From assembly GCF_000067165.1 (NCBI RefSeq), contig NC_010162.1, forward strand, positions 10,342,501-10,406,500: DNA of 64,000 nucleotides, written 5' to 3'. This DNA comes from Sorangium cellulosum So ce56 (lineage in GTDB: Bacteria; Myxococcota_A; Polyangia; Polyangiales; Polyangiaceae). Both the position numbers and the translations under genes were made by a program. This document shows, in pieces, positions 24,970 through 34,419 of this stretch. The notes under the pieces were generated by a model. It was not told where the DNA came from. It saw only the letters and a list, made by a program, of their open reading frames with translations, and ran no database searches. The number at the start of each line of letters is the position of its first letter. The first letter of the stretch is position 1.

Positions 24970-25737
24970 ATGAGACTGCAAGGCAAGATCGCGCTGGTCA
25001 CAGGGAGCAGCCGGGGCATTGGCCGCAGCATCGCTGTCCGGTTCGCCCGGGAAGGCGCCGACGTGGCGCTCACGTACCACAAGAGCAAGGAGGGCGCCGA
25101 GGAGGCCCTCGCCGAGGTCGAGGCCGCTGGGAGGCGAGGTCATCTGTTCGCCGTCGACGTCGCCTCCGTCCAGAGCGTGCAAGGGCTCATCCAGGAGGCC
25201 GTAGCGCGCTTCGGCCGGCTGGACGTGCTTGTCAACAATGCCGGGCTGGAGAAGCGGGCGCCGTTCTGGGAGGTGACCGAGGAGGACTACGATGCGGTCA
25301 TGAACACCAACCTCAAAGCGATGTTCTTCGGGAGCCAGGCGATGGTCCGTCACCTGCGCGAGTCGGGGCGCCCCGGCAAGATCATCAACATCAGCTCGGT
25401 CCACGAGGATCTTCCGTTTCCCCACTTCGCGTCGTACTGCGCCAGCAAGGGCGGCGTCCGCATGCTCACGCGCACGCTCGCCGTGGAGCTGCGCGGCACC
25501 GGGATCACCGTGAACGCCATCGCGCCGGGCGCGATCGAGACGGCGATCAACGCCGCTCTGCTCAAGGATCGCGAGAAGCTGAGCACGCTGCTCGACCAGA
25601 TCCCGCTGGGCCGCCTGGGAAAGCCAGAGGACGTGGCCGGGCTCGCCGTGTTCCTCGCCTCGGCGGACGCCGATTACGTGACCGGCTCGACGTACTTCGT
25701 CGATGGCGGGCTGACGTGGAACTACGAGGAGCAGTAG
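24970..25737 (+). CDS. Short-chain dehydrogenase/reductase, glucose-1-dehydrogenase-like
   Basis: 255 residues; GGAGG 4 bp before the ATG. Classical SDR: TGSSRGIGRS binding motif, NNAG, a catalytic Ser in INISSVHE, then Y-x-A/C-S-K as YCASKGG, and the PGAIETAIN loop. The SSVHE ... FxxYxASKGG context resembles glucose 1-dehydrogenases, though substrate cannot be fixed from sequence. Arg after the Gly motif region and the absence of an acidic residue at the end of strand 2 (LTYHKSKEGA) hint at NADP(H). It is cytoplasmic and stands alone in this window. Confidence 0.93.
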   Translation: MRLQGKIALVTGSSRGIGRSIAVRFAREGADVALTYHKSKEGAEEALAEVEAAGRRGHLFAVDVASVQSVQGLIQEAVARFGRLDVLVNNAGLEKRAPFWEVTEEDYDAVMNTNLKAMFFGSQAMVRHLRESGRPGKIINISSVHEDLPFPHFASYCASKGGVRMLTRTLAVELRGTGITVNAIAPGAIETAINAALLKDREKLSTLLDQIPLGRLGKPEDVAGLAVFLASADADYVTGSTYFVDGGLTWNYEEQ

Positions 25738-25887
25738 GCGGGGCACAGCCCCTCGTCGAGGAAGGGCGTCGTTAGACCACCTGAGTCGAGAAAAGTTTCC
25801 GACAGGATGCAATGCAGCGCGGCCGAGACCGGCGGACACATCGCGTTTTTGCGTCACGCAGCCAGATCCTTGTGGCACCATGCGCGC

Positions 25888-26250
25888 ATGACGGAGCTCA
25901 AGACCTATACAGGTGGCTGTCACTGCGGGAAGGTTCGCTACGAGGTCAAGGTGGACCTGAGCAATCCCGTGGTCATGTGCAACTGCTCGCGCTGTTCGAA
26001 GCTGGGCGCGATGCTGGCCTTCGCGCCGGTGGACCAGCTCACGCTGAAGGAGGGTGGCGACGTTCTCACGGACTACCAGTTCAACAAGAAGGTCATTCAC
26101 CATGTGTTCTGCTCGGTCTGCGGCATCGAGTCGTTCGCGCGGGGAGTCGGTCCCAACGGACAGGAGATGTGCGCCATCAACGTCCGATGTCTCGACGACG
26201 TCGATATCGACGCGCTCAAGACCATGAAAGTCGACGGGAAGAGCCTGTAG
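25888..26250 (+). CDS. GFA/CENP-V-family zinc protein
   Basis: 120 residues from the ATG at 25888. The family zinc ligands are clear: GGCHCGKVRYE, CNCSRCSK and HHVFCSVCGIESF. This family is named for glutathione-dependent formaldehyde-activating enzyme, but most short members have no shown activity. The complete set of Cys pairs implies two zinc sites. It stands between the SDR and the sirtuin gene in the same direction; a shared transcript is possible but gaps of 150 and 178 bp make it uncertain. Confidence 0.93.
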   Translation: MTELKTYTGGCHCGKVRYEVKVDLSNPVVMCNCSRCSKLGAMLAFAPVDQLTLKEGGDVLTDYQFNKKVIHHVFCSVCGIESFARGVGPNGQEMCAINVRCLDDVDIDALKTMKVDGKSL

Positions 26251-26428
26251 ACGCGCCCGGGCTGGCCGGGTCCGCGGCGAACGCGGGCGCGCCGGCGCAA
26301 CGGGCCGCGGGCCCGGAGGCCGGTGCCGCACCACCGCCGGCCCTGCGCCCGCGCTTGCGCAGCTCGTGCTCGCGCCCCTGACCATTCGCAGGCGCGAGCC
26401 CGGGCGACGCGGGTAAACTGCCCGCGCG

Positions 26429-27187
26429 ATGTCGATCGAACGAGCAAGCGCGCTCCTGGCCTCGGCCCGCTCAGCCCTCTTCATCACCGGCGCGGGGGTC
26501 TCCGCGGCCTCTGGCATCCCCACCTACCGCGGGATCGGAGGGCTCTACAGCGACAAGGCGACCGACGAGGGGCTCGCCATCGAGGAGGCGCTCTCGGGCG
26601 AGATGTTCCAGCGGCGCCCCGAGGTCACGTGGAAGTACGTCCACCAGATCGAGCGCGCGTGCCGCGGCGCGCGGCTCAACGCAGCGCACGCGGCGATCGC
26701 CCGGATCGAGCGCCGCCTCGAGCGCTGCTGGGTGCTCACCCAGAACGTCGACGGGTTCCACCGTGGCGCCGGCTCCACGAACGTCATCGACATCCACGGA
26801 GATCTCCACCGCATCCTCTGCACGCGCTGCCCGTACGAGGCGCACGTCGACGATTACGCGGAGCTCGCCCCGTGCCCGCGCTGCCCGGCGTGCGCCGCCG
26901 TGCTCAGGCCCGATGTCGTCCTCTTCGGGGAGATGCTCCCGCTGGAGAAGGTCGAGATCCTCCGGCGGGAGCTCGCGCGGGGCTTCGACGTGGTCGTCTC
27001 GATCGGAACGTCGAGCCTGTTCCCCTACATCACGAGGCCGGTCCTGGAGGCCGCGCACTCCGGGGTTCCGACCATCGAGATCAACCCGGCGCTCACCGCG
27101 ATCTCCACCGCCGTTTCGGTGCGGCTCCCGATGCGCGCCGTCGAGGCGCTGGAGGGGATCCTCTCCCGCATCGAGCCCGGCGGCTGA
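26429..27187 (+). CDS. Sir2-family NAD-dependent deacylase
   Basis: 252 residues. The sirtuin motifs are in place: GAGVSAASGIPTYRG, TQNVDGFH, the catalytic His in IDIHGDL, zinc cysteines in CTRC and CPAC, RPDVVLFGE and the NAD-binding GTSSLF and INPAL. Cytoplasmic enzyme that removes acyl groups from lysine using NAD. Tyr instead of Phe in the PxFR motif (PTYRG) is a common bacterial variant. No obvious substrate gene (such as acs) is beside it. Confidence 0.95.
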   Translation: MSIERASALLASARSALFITGAGVSAASGIPTYRGIGGLYSDKATDEGLAIEEALSGEMFQRRPEVTWKYVHQIERACRGARLNAAHAAIARIERRLERCWVLTQNVDGFHRGAGSTNVIDIHGDLHRILCTRCPYEAHVDDYAELAPCPRCPACAAVLRPDVVLFGEMLPLEKVEILRRELARGFDVVVSIGTSSLFPYITRPVLEAAHSGVPTIEINPALTAISTAVSVRLPMRAVEALEGILSRIEPGG

Positions 27188-27340
27188 CCTCTCCGCGCGC
27201 TGCGTGGCAGCTGCTCGGCCTGCCGCCAGACGACGGCAAGGACCGCATTGTTCAGCGATGGCTGCCCGTCGAGTCGATATTCCGCCCGAGCTCGTCCCTG
27301 GTTCGTGGAACGACCCGGCCGGTGGCTGAGGAGGAGAAGG

Positions 27341-27967
27341 TTACTCGGCCGGCTCCTCGTCCCCCAGCCGGTCGAGCTCGCCCCAGAGCTCGTCCAGGTC
27401 GACGACCAGCCCGTCGCACCCTGGCACTGCCTCGACGCGCCCGCCCGCGGCTCCCTGCGCCCACACGTAGCGCCCGTCCGGCCCGAGCTCGTAGATCTCC
27501 AGCATCCTCGTCGCCGGATCGAGCAGCCAGTACCAGCGCACGCCGAACGCCGCATACTCGCGCAGCTTCTCGATGCGGTCGCGGTGGACATCGCGCGGCC
27601 GCGGCGAGACCACCTCGATCATCACGTCCGGTGGGCGCCGCATGGGTCCGCGCCGCGGCGGGGGCCTCTGCCCGGGCAGCACCATGGAGACGTCCGGCTT
27701 GCGCCCGCTGCCCTTGCGGAGGAGGTACTTGAGCTCCGAGCCGGCCACGAAGCCTCCCCGGGCCGCCGCCCACGCGCCGAGCACCCGGATGAGCCACATG
27801 ACGGAAGTCTCGTGGATCCAGTCCGGCGCCTCTTCCTCCACGAGCACGCCACCGACGAGCTCGCCCGGCTCGTCCTCGGCGAGCTCCAGCCAGGCCTCAT
27901 CGCTGAGGCGGTCCGAGCTGTCCCGAGCAACGGCGGCGCCAGCCATCACGGCTTGCGAGGATAGCAC
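27341..27967 (-). CDS. Uma2-family (DUF820) PD-(D/E)XK nuclease-like protein, copy A
   Basis: 208 residues. The GTG at 27967 has AGGTGG 4 bp upstream; an ATG at 27946 lacks such a site. The nuclease-core pattern is visible: E-L-V-x-G near the start (PGELVGGVLVEEEAPD), GRKPDVSMVLP, then DVMIEVVSPRPRDVHRDRIEKLREYAAFGVRWYWLLDP with its Asp-Glu-Lys acids and R-x-x-K. Uma2 proteins are a large family with a restriction-nuclease fold and poorly known roles. A second family member lies just upstream. Confidence 0.88.
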   Translation of the reverse strand: MLSSQAVMAGAAVARDSSDRLSDEAWLELAEDEPGELVGGVLVEEEAPDWIHETSVMWLIRVLGAWAAARGGFVAGSELKYLLRKGSGRKPDVSMVLPGQRPPPRRGPMRRPPDVMIEVVSPRPRDVHRDRIEKLREYAAFGVRWYWLLDPATRMLEIYELGPDGRYVWAQGAAGGRVEAVPGCDGLVVDLDELWGELDRLGDEEPAE

Positions 27968-27981
27968 GCTTCCACCTCACG

Positions 27982-28032
27982 GCGCCGCCCTGCTCCTTGG
28001 CCGCGCGCACCACGGCGAGCGCCTCGCGGAGA
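27982..28032. repeat. 51-bp fragment duplicated from the HEAT/PgsB-like gene
   Basis: 46 of 51 bases match 29156-29206 in the same orientation. Both encode, on the minus strand, Leu-Arg-Glu-Ala-Leu-Ala-x-x-Arg-Ala-Ala-Lys-Glu-Gln-Gly-Gly-Ala. At 29156 this is part of an intact gene; here it is an isolated piece between two Uma2 genes, probably a remnant of a duplicated or recombined gene. Confidence 0.75.
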
Positions 28033-28068
28033 GCGAGAATGCGCCCGGCGCCTCTCGAGGCACACCGC

Positions 28069-28656
28069 TCAATCGCTCGCGGAAGGCGCGAGCGGCACCT
28101 TGAGATAAACGCGATCGACGTCGATGACGACGCCGACCGACTCGAGCTCGAGCTGCGTGCCGGGGCCCAAGATGGACAGCAGCCACCGGCCGTCCGGCTG
28201 CCGCTGGAAGTGCTCGATGCGCACCTCCTTCTGGGCGACGAGCACATACTCCGCGATCGAGGGGACGCTCCGGTACTGCGCGAACTTGTCGCCGCGATCG
28301 TAGGCCTCGGACGAGTCGGAGAGCACCTCGACGATGACGTTCGGGTTGAGGAGCGTGTCGATCTCCGCGTCCTCGAACACGGGATCGCCACAGACGACGG
28401 AGGCGTCGGGATACACATAGCGCCCCGTGGGCGTGATCTTGACGCGCATGTCGGAGGTGTGGACCTCGCAGGCGCGCTCGATCAGCGCATTGCCGAGCTC
28501 GCGCTGGATGTTCCCGGCCAGCAGGCTGTGCGCCCGGGTGCAGCCCGACATCGCGAAGATCGCTCCGTTCGCGTACTCGTGCTTCTGCTCGGAAGCCCGC
28601 TCGAACGCGAGGTATTCCGCGGGCGAGAGGCCGGTGCGCCTGGCAGCATGTCCCAT
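28069..28656 (-). CDS. Uma2-family (DUF820) PD-(D/E)XK nuclease-like protein, copy B
   Basis: 195 residues, ATG at 28656. The order is LSPAEYLAFERASEQKHEY-ANG (substrate-entry helix), Y-P-D-A-S-V-V as the first acidic strand, VIVEVLSDSSEAYDRGDKFAQYRSV and EYVLVAQKEVRIEHF. It is complete by motif. It is clearly a different subtype from copy A, so the pair is probably not a recent tandem duplication. The 100 bp between the two genes holds a short fragment resembling part of the large downstream gene. Confidence 0.92.
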   Translation of the reverse strand: MGHAARRTGLSPAEYLAFERASEQKHEYANGAIFAMSGCTRAHSLLAGNIQRELGNALIERACEVHTSDMRVKITPTGRYVYPDASVVCGDPVFEDAEIDTLLNPNVIVEVLSDSSEAYDRGDKFAQYRSVPSIAEYVLVAQKEVRIEHFQRQPDGRWLLSILGPGTQLELESVGVVIDVDRVYLKVPLAPSASD

Positions 28657-28758
28657 CTCACGGACAGCTTAGGGCATCCGCCCCTCGGGGGCGAGGCACC
28701 CCGCCTGCCGCCCGCAACGCGCCCCCCGGCGCGCCCTCCCCTGCTCCCCCTACGCCCC

Positions 28759-31700
28759 CTACCCTGATTCCGCCGCCGCCCCCGGCGGCGCGGCCGGCTC
28801 GGCCTTCTTCGGCTGCTTCTTCCGGCGGCTCTCCAGCCACGCCCTGCGCTTCTCCACCCACTTGGCGAGATCCTTCGCCAGCCAGCCGCCCTTCTGCCGC
28901 CCCACGATCTCCCGCAGCAGCAGCGCGGCCTGGCCGTGGCCGATGCGCATCGCGAACAGATCGTCCATCACGATCTTCGCCCACCGCGTCCGGCGCACCG
29001 AGTCCATGTGATCGACGAACTGCTCTACCCGGAGCAGCACCTTCGTCCCGACCCCCGTCTTGCCCGTCACCACGAGCGCCGCCGTCTTCTCCTTGTCGAG
29101 CGCCTCGAGCCTGCGGATCGCCCCGTCGATCAGGTTCGCGTGCTCCGCCCACCCGGCGCCGCCCTGCTCCTTCGCCGCGCGCGTCGCGGCGAGCGCCTCG
29201 CGCAGATCGATCAGGCCGAAATCCGAGTACGACAGGAAGAACGTCAGCACCTCGCGCCGCGCCGACGCGTTGCTCTGCATCCGCTCGATCGCGGTCCTCA
29301 CGCGATCCATCGAGAGCCACCGGTAGACGAAGTCGAGCCCGGTCCCCTTGATGTTCTGCGACCCCATCAGCCGCGCGTCGAACCCCGGCGGGATCTCGCG
29401 CGTGATGAAGTCGATCACCTTGTCCCCCTTCGCGTCGGCGTTCCACAGGACCGCGATGCGCTCGAGGCACAGCTCGCGGAACGCCGCGCGGAACGCCTGG
29501 TTGGCCTCGGCGTCCGCGCCCCGCGACAGCGCCGCCTCCACCTCCGCGCGCGCCTTGTCGCGGCGGGCGAGGCGGCGCGACAGCCGCGCCGCGTGGTGGA
29601 CGATGTCCGGGCGGATGTCGTCCTCGCCCGCCGGCGGCGCGTGCGCCTCCAGCGCCTGCTTCACCGCCGCCTCGATCGCCTCGGGCTCCCCCTTCTTCCC
29701 CAGAACCCCGGGGCCGCCCACGATCGCCGCCGCCGCCGCCTCGTCGATCGCCGGCAGCGCGCGCAGCATCCGGGTGAGATCCTCCTCGAAGGCGCCCGCC
29801 CGCGCCGGGACGCCCACCTTCTTCATCTGCTCGTCGAAGCGCTCGAGCGCGCGCTCCTTGCCCCCGTCGCCCGTGATCACCATGTCCCGGAGCCGCGCGT
29901 CGAGCCCCTCCGTGATGAACTGCATCATCCCGCCGAGGTTCGAGTTGATCAGCACCACGTGATCGACCCCGATGTCCTCCACGATGATCTGCGCGAAAAC
30001 GCGCGACCGCGCGACCCGGTCCGCGCGGTTGTTCACCACCATCACCGTCGCCTTGCCGGGCGTCGCGTCCATGTCGTGCTTGTCGAACGCGAGCCGCGTC
30101 CAGTTCGACATGAAGCCGGCGCGCTCGTTCGCGCTCATCCCGTTCGAGAACGTCAGCTTCCGCCCCCGGTACTGCACCGTCGGGTACGTCTTCAGGACGC
30201 CGAGATCGAGGATCACGTGATCCGCGATCTCGACCAGCGCGAACTCGCGGTCGACGCCGAAATGGTCCGCGAGCGCCAGCACCAGCGCCACGTTGCGCGG
30301 GTGCTCCTGGTACGGGAGCCGATCCAGGAGGTCGACCGGCAGGAGGTCCGCGTCGATCGGCGGGATCGCGACGAGGTTCGTCCCCTTGCGCTGCGCCTGG
30401 TCCTTGAGCAGCGGGAGCATCTGCTCCTCCGTCGTGAACGACAGCCCGTCCGTGGGCATGAAGCGCGCGATCACCCGGGCGACGTCCTCGCCCCCGGGGC
30501 CCTGGATGTCCTCGTGATCCGGGTAGGCGTTCGTCAGCGTCGTGATCTCGTCGCGCATCCACTCGGAGCAGAGCGTGTCCACGAAGAGCGGCTGGAGCGC
30601 CATGCACTCCCACAGGAACACCTGGGCGCGGAGGTTCCGCCCGGCCGTGAGGATGTTCCGCTGCTCCCAGATCGTGGCCTTGTCGTACGGGCGGTAGATG
30701 AAGATCTCCTGCGCCGGCAGGTCGCGCATGGCGTGGATGAACATCGCCTCGCAGCCGGTCGTCTTCACGACGACGTCGTAGCGGAGCGCGTGGAACAGCG
30801 CGGCCTTGAGCCGCTCCGAGCCGCTCTTGCCGCGCGTCCCCCAGCCGCCGATCGTGAGCGGGATGCCCCGGCGGGCGCGCTCGATCTGCGCCGCGATCCA
30901 CGCGGCCCGCAGCACCATGTACGCGAGGACGAGGAACACGATCCACGCGAGCTGCGTCGGGACGTTGCCCGCCGGCGAGACGAGGTACGAGAAGAAGCCG
31001 TCGATCCAGACCGGCACCGACGGGCCGGCCAGCCAGTCGCGGCCGCTCTGGAGCAAAGGCGCCAGCGCGACCGCGAGGTACTTGCCCGGCAGGTGCGGCT
31101 CGATCGCGTACGGGCGGCCCTCGACCTCGCCCCCGGTGTCGCCGAGCGCGACCGTGAAGCCGAGCTCGCCCGTCATCAGCGTGAACTTCTTCTGCTCGGC
31201 CGGCTCCTGCGCCACGAGCGCGCGCATGCGGGCCTGGGCGTAGCGGTCGTAGCGCAGCGTGAGCAGGGCGCGGGCGCGCAGCCGGTGCGCGAGCTTGGCC
31301 GGGCCGCGCACCGTGACCGTGCCGCGCGCCGTGATGAGGCGGATCTCGCGCTGGGTCAGGCTGGCGGCGGCGAGCAGGTCGTCGATGCGGGGGACGAACG
31401 GCCCCCAGCCGCCGACGGGCGGGTAGACGTGGCGCTCGCCCGGCACGCGCGTCGGCGTGACCTCCGCCATGCCGACCGGCGGCGCGACGAGCTCGCCCGC
31501 GAACAGGCGGCCGTTCGTGTGGATCCACCCCTTGCGCTTGTCCGGCATCGGCGTGCGCATCTCGTGGATGAGCCGCCAGAGGCGGAAGCCGCGCGGCTCG
31601 CCGCGCGTGAGCAGGTACCGTCCCCGGCCGCGGCGCCGCAGCGTGTACGTCATGTCGCCGCGCGACGCGACGACGAGCGCGCGCTCGACGTCCCTGGGCT

Positions 31701-33387
31701 CGGCGTCGGCCGGGAGCTCGACCGGCGCGCTCTCGCCCTCCAGCAGCTCCGACGCCGCGGCGAGGAGCGTCTGGCGGATGTGCTCGGCGACCGGGCGGCT
31801 CTCGACGTCGAGCAGCCGCAGCGTGGCGGCGGCATCGTCCGACAGGTCCGGCGAGATCGCCGGGCGGCTCGCGAACTCGGCGAGCAGCTCGACGAAGGTC
31901 CCCGGAGACAGCGGGGCGTAGGGCCCGGCGCAGAGCGTGCGCACCGCCTCGAGGGCCGCGCGGGAGGCGAGCGGCGGGCCTGGCTTCGCGAGGGCGAACC
32001 GGACGGCGCGCTCGGCGAACGGGGCGGCGTCCGCGTGGTCGGTCGCGTGCCGCGAGAGCTCCCGCAGCGCGTACCCGCGGACGCGAGGCGACCCGTCCCC
32101 CTCGGCGAGCTCGACGAGCGCCGTCAGGGCCTCCGCGCCGCCGAGCTCGACGAGCTGGCGCACGAGCTCCTGCCGGACGTGCTCGCTCGGATCGTCCCGG
32201 GCGAGCAGCGCGATGGCGAGCGGGTCCGCGCTCGCGGGCGCCACGCGGGCGGGCGGCGCGCCGGCCGCGGGATCGGCGCTGAGCCGGGGCGCCGAGTCGG
32301 GCGCGGGCGTGTCGGGCGGCCCTTCGCCCTCGAGGGCGCCTCCGGAGGCGGCGGCGTCGTCCGGCGCGATGCTCGACCGGCTGGCGCGGCTGGCCTGCGC
32401 GCCGTCCCTGCGGCGCGGGTCCCGCGGGGCGCCGGCGAGGCGCGCCGCGCGGTCGAGCGGGATCACCGAGGCGGACGGACGCGCCGCCGCGCCGAGGAGG
32501 CGCAGGGCGTTGCGGCGGAGGATGGGGCCGTCCTTGTCGGCGGCGTCGCGCGCGCGGAGGCGCTCGGCCAGCAGGGAGAACGCCTCGTCGGGGAACAGGA
32601 GGACACCGATCTCGAGGGCGGCGATCTGCACCCAGCGGGACGCGTTGACCCCGCGCGACCACGCCAGCACGGAGCGGGCCGCGTCGAGCCCGAGGTGGCC
32701 GAGGCGCTCGCGCGCCGGGAGGCGGTGCAGGAGGGCGACGGCGGCGAGCAGCGCGGCCCGGCGGACGGGCGCGGGGCGGCTCGGCTCGGCGTGCGCCATG
32801 GCGAGCCGGAGGACGCCGCCGTCGCGGGCGACGTGCACCGCGTCGGACGGGTCGTCGAGGTGCTTCGCGAGGTGGGTGAGGGCGTGGTAAGCGACCTCGA
32901 TCTCGTCGAGGCGGTCGGCGATGGCGGTGGCGAAGCGCTCCTGGGCCGCCTCGAGGTCGAGGTTGCGGCCGAGCGCCGACAGGTCTCCGGCCTGCTCGAC
33001 GCGCGCGGCGACCCAGCCGAGCAGGGAGGCGGCGCCGCGGCTCTCGCGCTGCTCGCGCTCTCGCGCCCAGACGCGGAGCTGCCGGGCGAGGAGCTCGCGC
33101 CGCTCGGCGGGGGTGGCGGCCGACTGGTAGGCCAGCACGAGCGCGGACTCGGCGCTGCGCAGCCGGTCGACCTCGGCGGCCGCGCCGTCGGCGCACCGGG
33201 CGAGCGCGGCGAGCAGCGCGGGCCTCGGGTGCTCCTCGTCGCCCAGGTCGGCCGTGACGCGCGCGACGACCGTGGCGATGGCGCGCGGGCGCAGGCGCAC
33301 CTCGATCTGGGGGAGGCTGTCCTCGATGACCTCCGCGATCGATCGTGGCGCGGCGGTCCAGGAGTCAGGCGCCTCGCGCGAGCTCAC
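28759..33387 (-). CDS. HEAT-repeat / PgsB(CapB)-like Mur-ligase fusion protein
   Basis: 1542 residues. The GTG start at 33387 has GGAGG 4 bp upstream. Residues about 1-560 are helical with HEAT-like repeats (for example LDDPSDAVHVARDGGVLRLA and DPSEHVRQELVRQLVELGG), split by a Pro/Ala-rich low-complexity linker. A beta-rich segment follows (about 590-760), then a TM (about 805-828). From about 840 it resembles poly-gamma-glutamate synthase PgsB: GTRGKSG (K854), KTTGCEAMF, LWECMALQP, TNAYPDHEDIQGP and SNGMSANE. The last about 400 residues are unassigned. PgsB homologues are ATP-dependent amide ligases; no pgsC-like gene is beside it, so the product is unknown. Confidence 0.8.
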   Translation of the reverse strand: MSSREAPDSWTAAPRSIAEVIEDSLPQIEVRLRPRAIATVVARVTADLGDEEHPRPALLAALARCADGAAAEVDRLRSAESALVLAYQSAATPAERRELLARQLRVWAREREQRESRGAASLLGWVAARVEQAGDLSALGRNLDLEAAQERFATAIADRLDEIEVAYHALTHLAKHLDDPSDAVHVARDGGVLRLAMAHAEPSRPAPVRRAALLAAVALLHRLPARERLGHLGLDAARSVLAWSRGVNASRWVQIAALEIGVLLFPDEAFSLLAERLRARDAADKDGPILRRNALRLLGAAARPSASVIPLDRAARLAGAPRDPRRRDGAQASRASRSSIAPDDAAASGGALEGEGPPDTPAPDSAPRLSADPAAGAPPARVAPASADPLAIALLARDDPSEHVRQELVRQLVELGGAEALTALVELAEGDGSPRVRGYALRELSRHATDHADAAPFAERAVRFALAKPGPPLASRAALEAVRTLCAGPYAPLSPGTFVELLAEFASRPAISPDLSDDAAATLRLLDVESRPVAEHIRQTLLAAASELLEGESAPVELPADAEPRDVERALVVASRGDMTYTLRRRGRGRYLLTRGEPRGFRLWRLIHEMRTPMPDKRKGWIHTNGRLFAGELVAPPVGMAEVTPTRVPGERHVYPPVGGWGPFVPRIDDLLAAASLTQREIRLITARGTVTVRGPAKLAHRLRARALLTLRYDRYAQARMRALVAQEPAEQKKFTLMTGELGFTVALGDTGGEVEGRPYAIEPHLPGKYLAVALAPLLQSGRDWLAGPSVPVWIDGFFSYLVSPAGNVPTQLAWIVFLVLAYMVLRAAWIAAQIERARRGIPLTIGGWGTRGKSGSERLKAALFHALRYDVVVKTTGCEAMFIHAMRDLPAQEIFIYRPYDKATIWEQRNILTAGRNLRAQVFLWECMALQPLFVDTLCSEWMRDEITTLTNAYPDHEDIQGPGGEDVARVIARFMPTDGLSFTTEEQMLPLLKDQAQRKGTNLVAIPPIDADLLPVDLLDRLPYQEHPRNVALVLALADHFGVDREFALVEIADHVILDLGVLKTYPTVQYRGRKLTFSNGMSANERAGFMSNWTRLAFDKHDMDATPGKATVMVVNNRADRVARSRVFAQIIVEDIGVDHVVLINSNLGGMMQFITEGLDARLRDMVITGDGGKERALERFDEQMKKVGVPARAGAFEEDLTRMLRALPAIDEAAAAAIVGGPGVLGKKGEPEAIEAAVKQALEAHAPPAGEDDIRPDIVHHAARLSRRLARRDKARAEVEAALSRGADAEANQAFRAAFRELCLERIAVLWNADAKGDKVIDFITREIPPGFDARLMGSQNIKGTGLDFVYRWLSMDRVRTAIERMQSNASARREVLTFFLSYSDFGLIDLREALAATRAAKEQGGAGWAEHANLIDGAIRRLEALDKEKTAALVVTGKTGVGTKVLLRVEQFVDHMDSVRRTRWAKIVMDDLFAMRIGHGQAALLLREIVGRQKGGWLAKDLAKWVEKRRAWLESRRKKQPKKAEPAAPPGAAAESG

Positions 33388-33585
33388 GGCGCCTCCGCGA
33401 GCGCGCGAGGGCGGAGGGGACGCGCACGAGGGCGGAGGCGGCCTTGCGTCGGGGAGCGAGGGGCACCGTGCGGCGAGACCATCGGCGGGCGAGCAGCGTA
33501 CACCGTCGCGCGGAGCTGTCGCGAGCCGCCGCTCGTGTGATCTGCGCTCCCCTCGCCTTCCCGCGCGCGGGCGGACGGCGCCTGT

Positions 33586-34419
33586 TCAGGGCGAACCTTC
33601 GGCGAACGTGTCGCAGTCCTCGACGCGGCCGCCCTGCATGCCGCGCTTGAACCAGGCGACCCGCTGCGCCGACGAGCCGTGCGTCCACGTCTCCGGGTTG
33701 ACCCTGCCGGTCGCGGCCTTCTGCAGCCGGTCGTCGCCGATCGCGGACGCGGCCCGGAGGGCCTCCTCGACGTCGCCCGCCTCGAGCAGGTCGCGCTTCT
33801 GCGTGGAGTGGGCCCACACGCCGGCGAAGCAGTCCGCCTGGAGCTCCATCTTCACGGAGAGCGCGTTCTTCTCGCCCGGGCGCGCGGCCTGCAGCTGGCG
33901 CAGGCGGCGCTCGGTCCCGAGCACGTTCTGCACGTGGTGGCCGATCTCGTGGGCGAGCACGTACGCCTGGGCGAAGTCGCCCGGCGCGCCGAACCGCGCC
34001 TTGAGCTCACGGTAGAAGCCGAGGTCGATGTACGCCGTCCGGTCCGCCGGGCAGTAGAACGGGCCCATCGCCGACTCGCCGACTCCGCAGCCCGACCGCA
34101 CGGAGTCGGTGAACACCGTCAACACGGGCGCCGGATAGCGCTGCCCCGTCCGGCTGAACACCTGCGTCCACACGGCCTCGGTGTCATCGAGGACGAAGGA
34201 GACGAAATCGACGAGCCGCTCCTCTTCGGGCGAGCTCGATCGCCCGCTCTGCGCGCCGGGGATCGCGGAGCCCTGACCGAGCCCCGACAGGAGATCCTTC
34301 CCGAAGACCAGCGAGAGCACGAGCAGGATCACCGTCCCGCCCACACCGAGCTTCGCTCCGCCGGATGCGCCGCGGAGGTCTCGGAGGTTTTCACTGCGTT
34401 TCCCAGGTGTCCAGCGCAT
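33586..34419 (-). CDS. YpfJ-type neutral zinc metallopeptidase
   Basis: 277 residues. An N-terminal basic stretch and a single TM (about residues 27-44, with TVILLVLSLVFG) are followed by a periplasmic domain with FCVDxxG-like segments and the zinc motif LAHEIGHHVQ, then ELQADCFAGVWA providing the third ligand. The family (PF04228 type) is widespread, membrane-anchored and of unknown substrate; length agrees well with family members of about 280-290 residues. It is the last gene before a gene-poor repeat island. Confidence 0.94.
   Translation of the reverse strand: MRWTPGKRSENLRDLRGASGGAKLGVGGTVILLVLSLVFGKDLLSGLGQGSAIPGAQSGRSSSPEEERLVDFVSFVLDDTEAVWTQVFSRTGQRYPAPVLTVFTDSVRSGCGVGESAMGPFYCPADRTAYIDLGFYRELKARFGAPGDFAQAYVLAHEIGHHVQNVLGTERRLRQLQAARPGEKNALSVKMELQADCFAGVWAHSTQKRDLLEAGDVEEALRAASAIGDDRLQKAATGRVNPETWTHGSSAQRVAWFKRGMQGGRVEDCDTFAEGSP

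Noticed and set aside
28936..33540. 1534-residue plus-strand frame opposite the HEAT/PgsB-like gene
   Set aside because: Arg/Ala/Leu/Glu-rich translation without motifs. The minus-strand frame has a ribosome-binding site, TM and ligase motifs.
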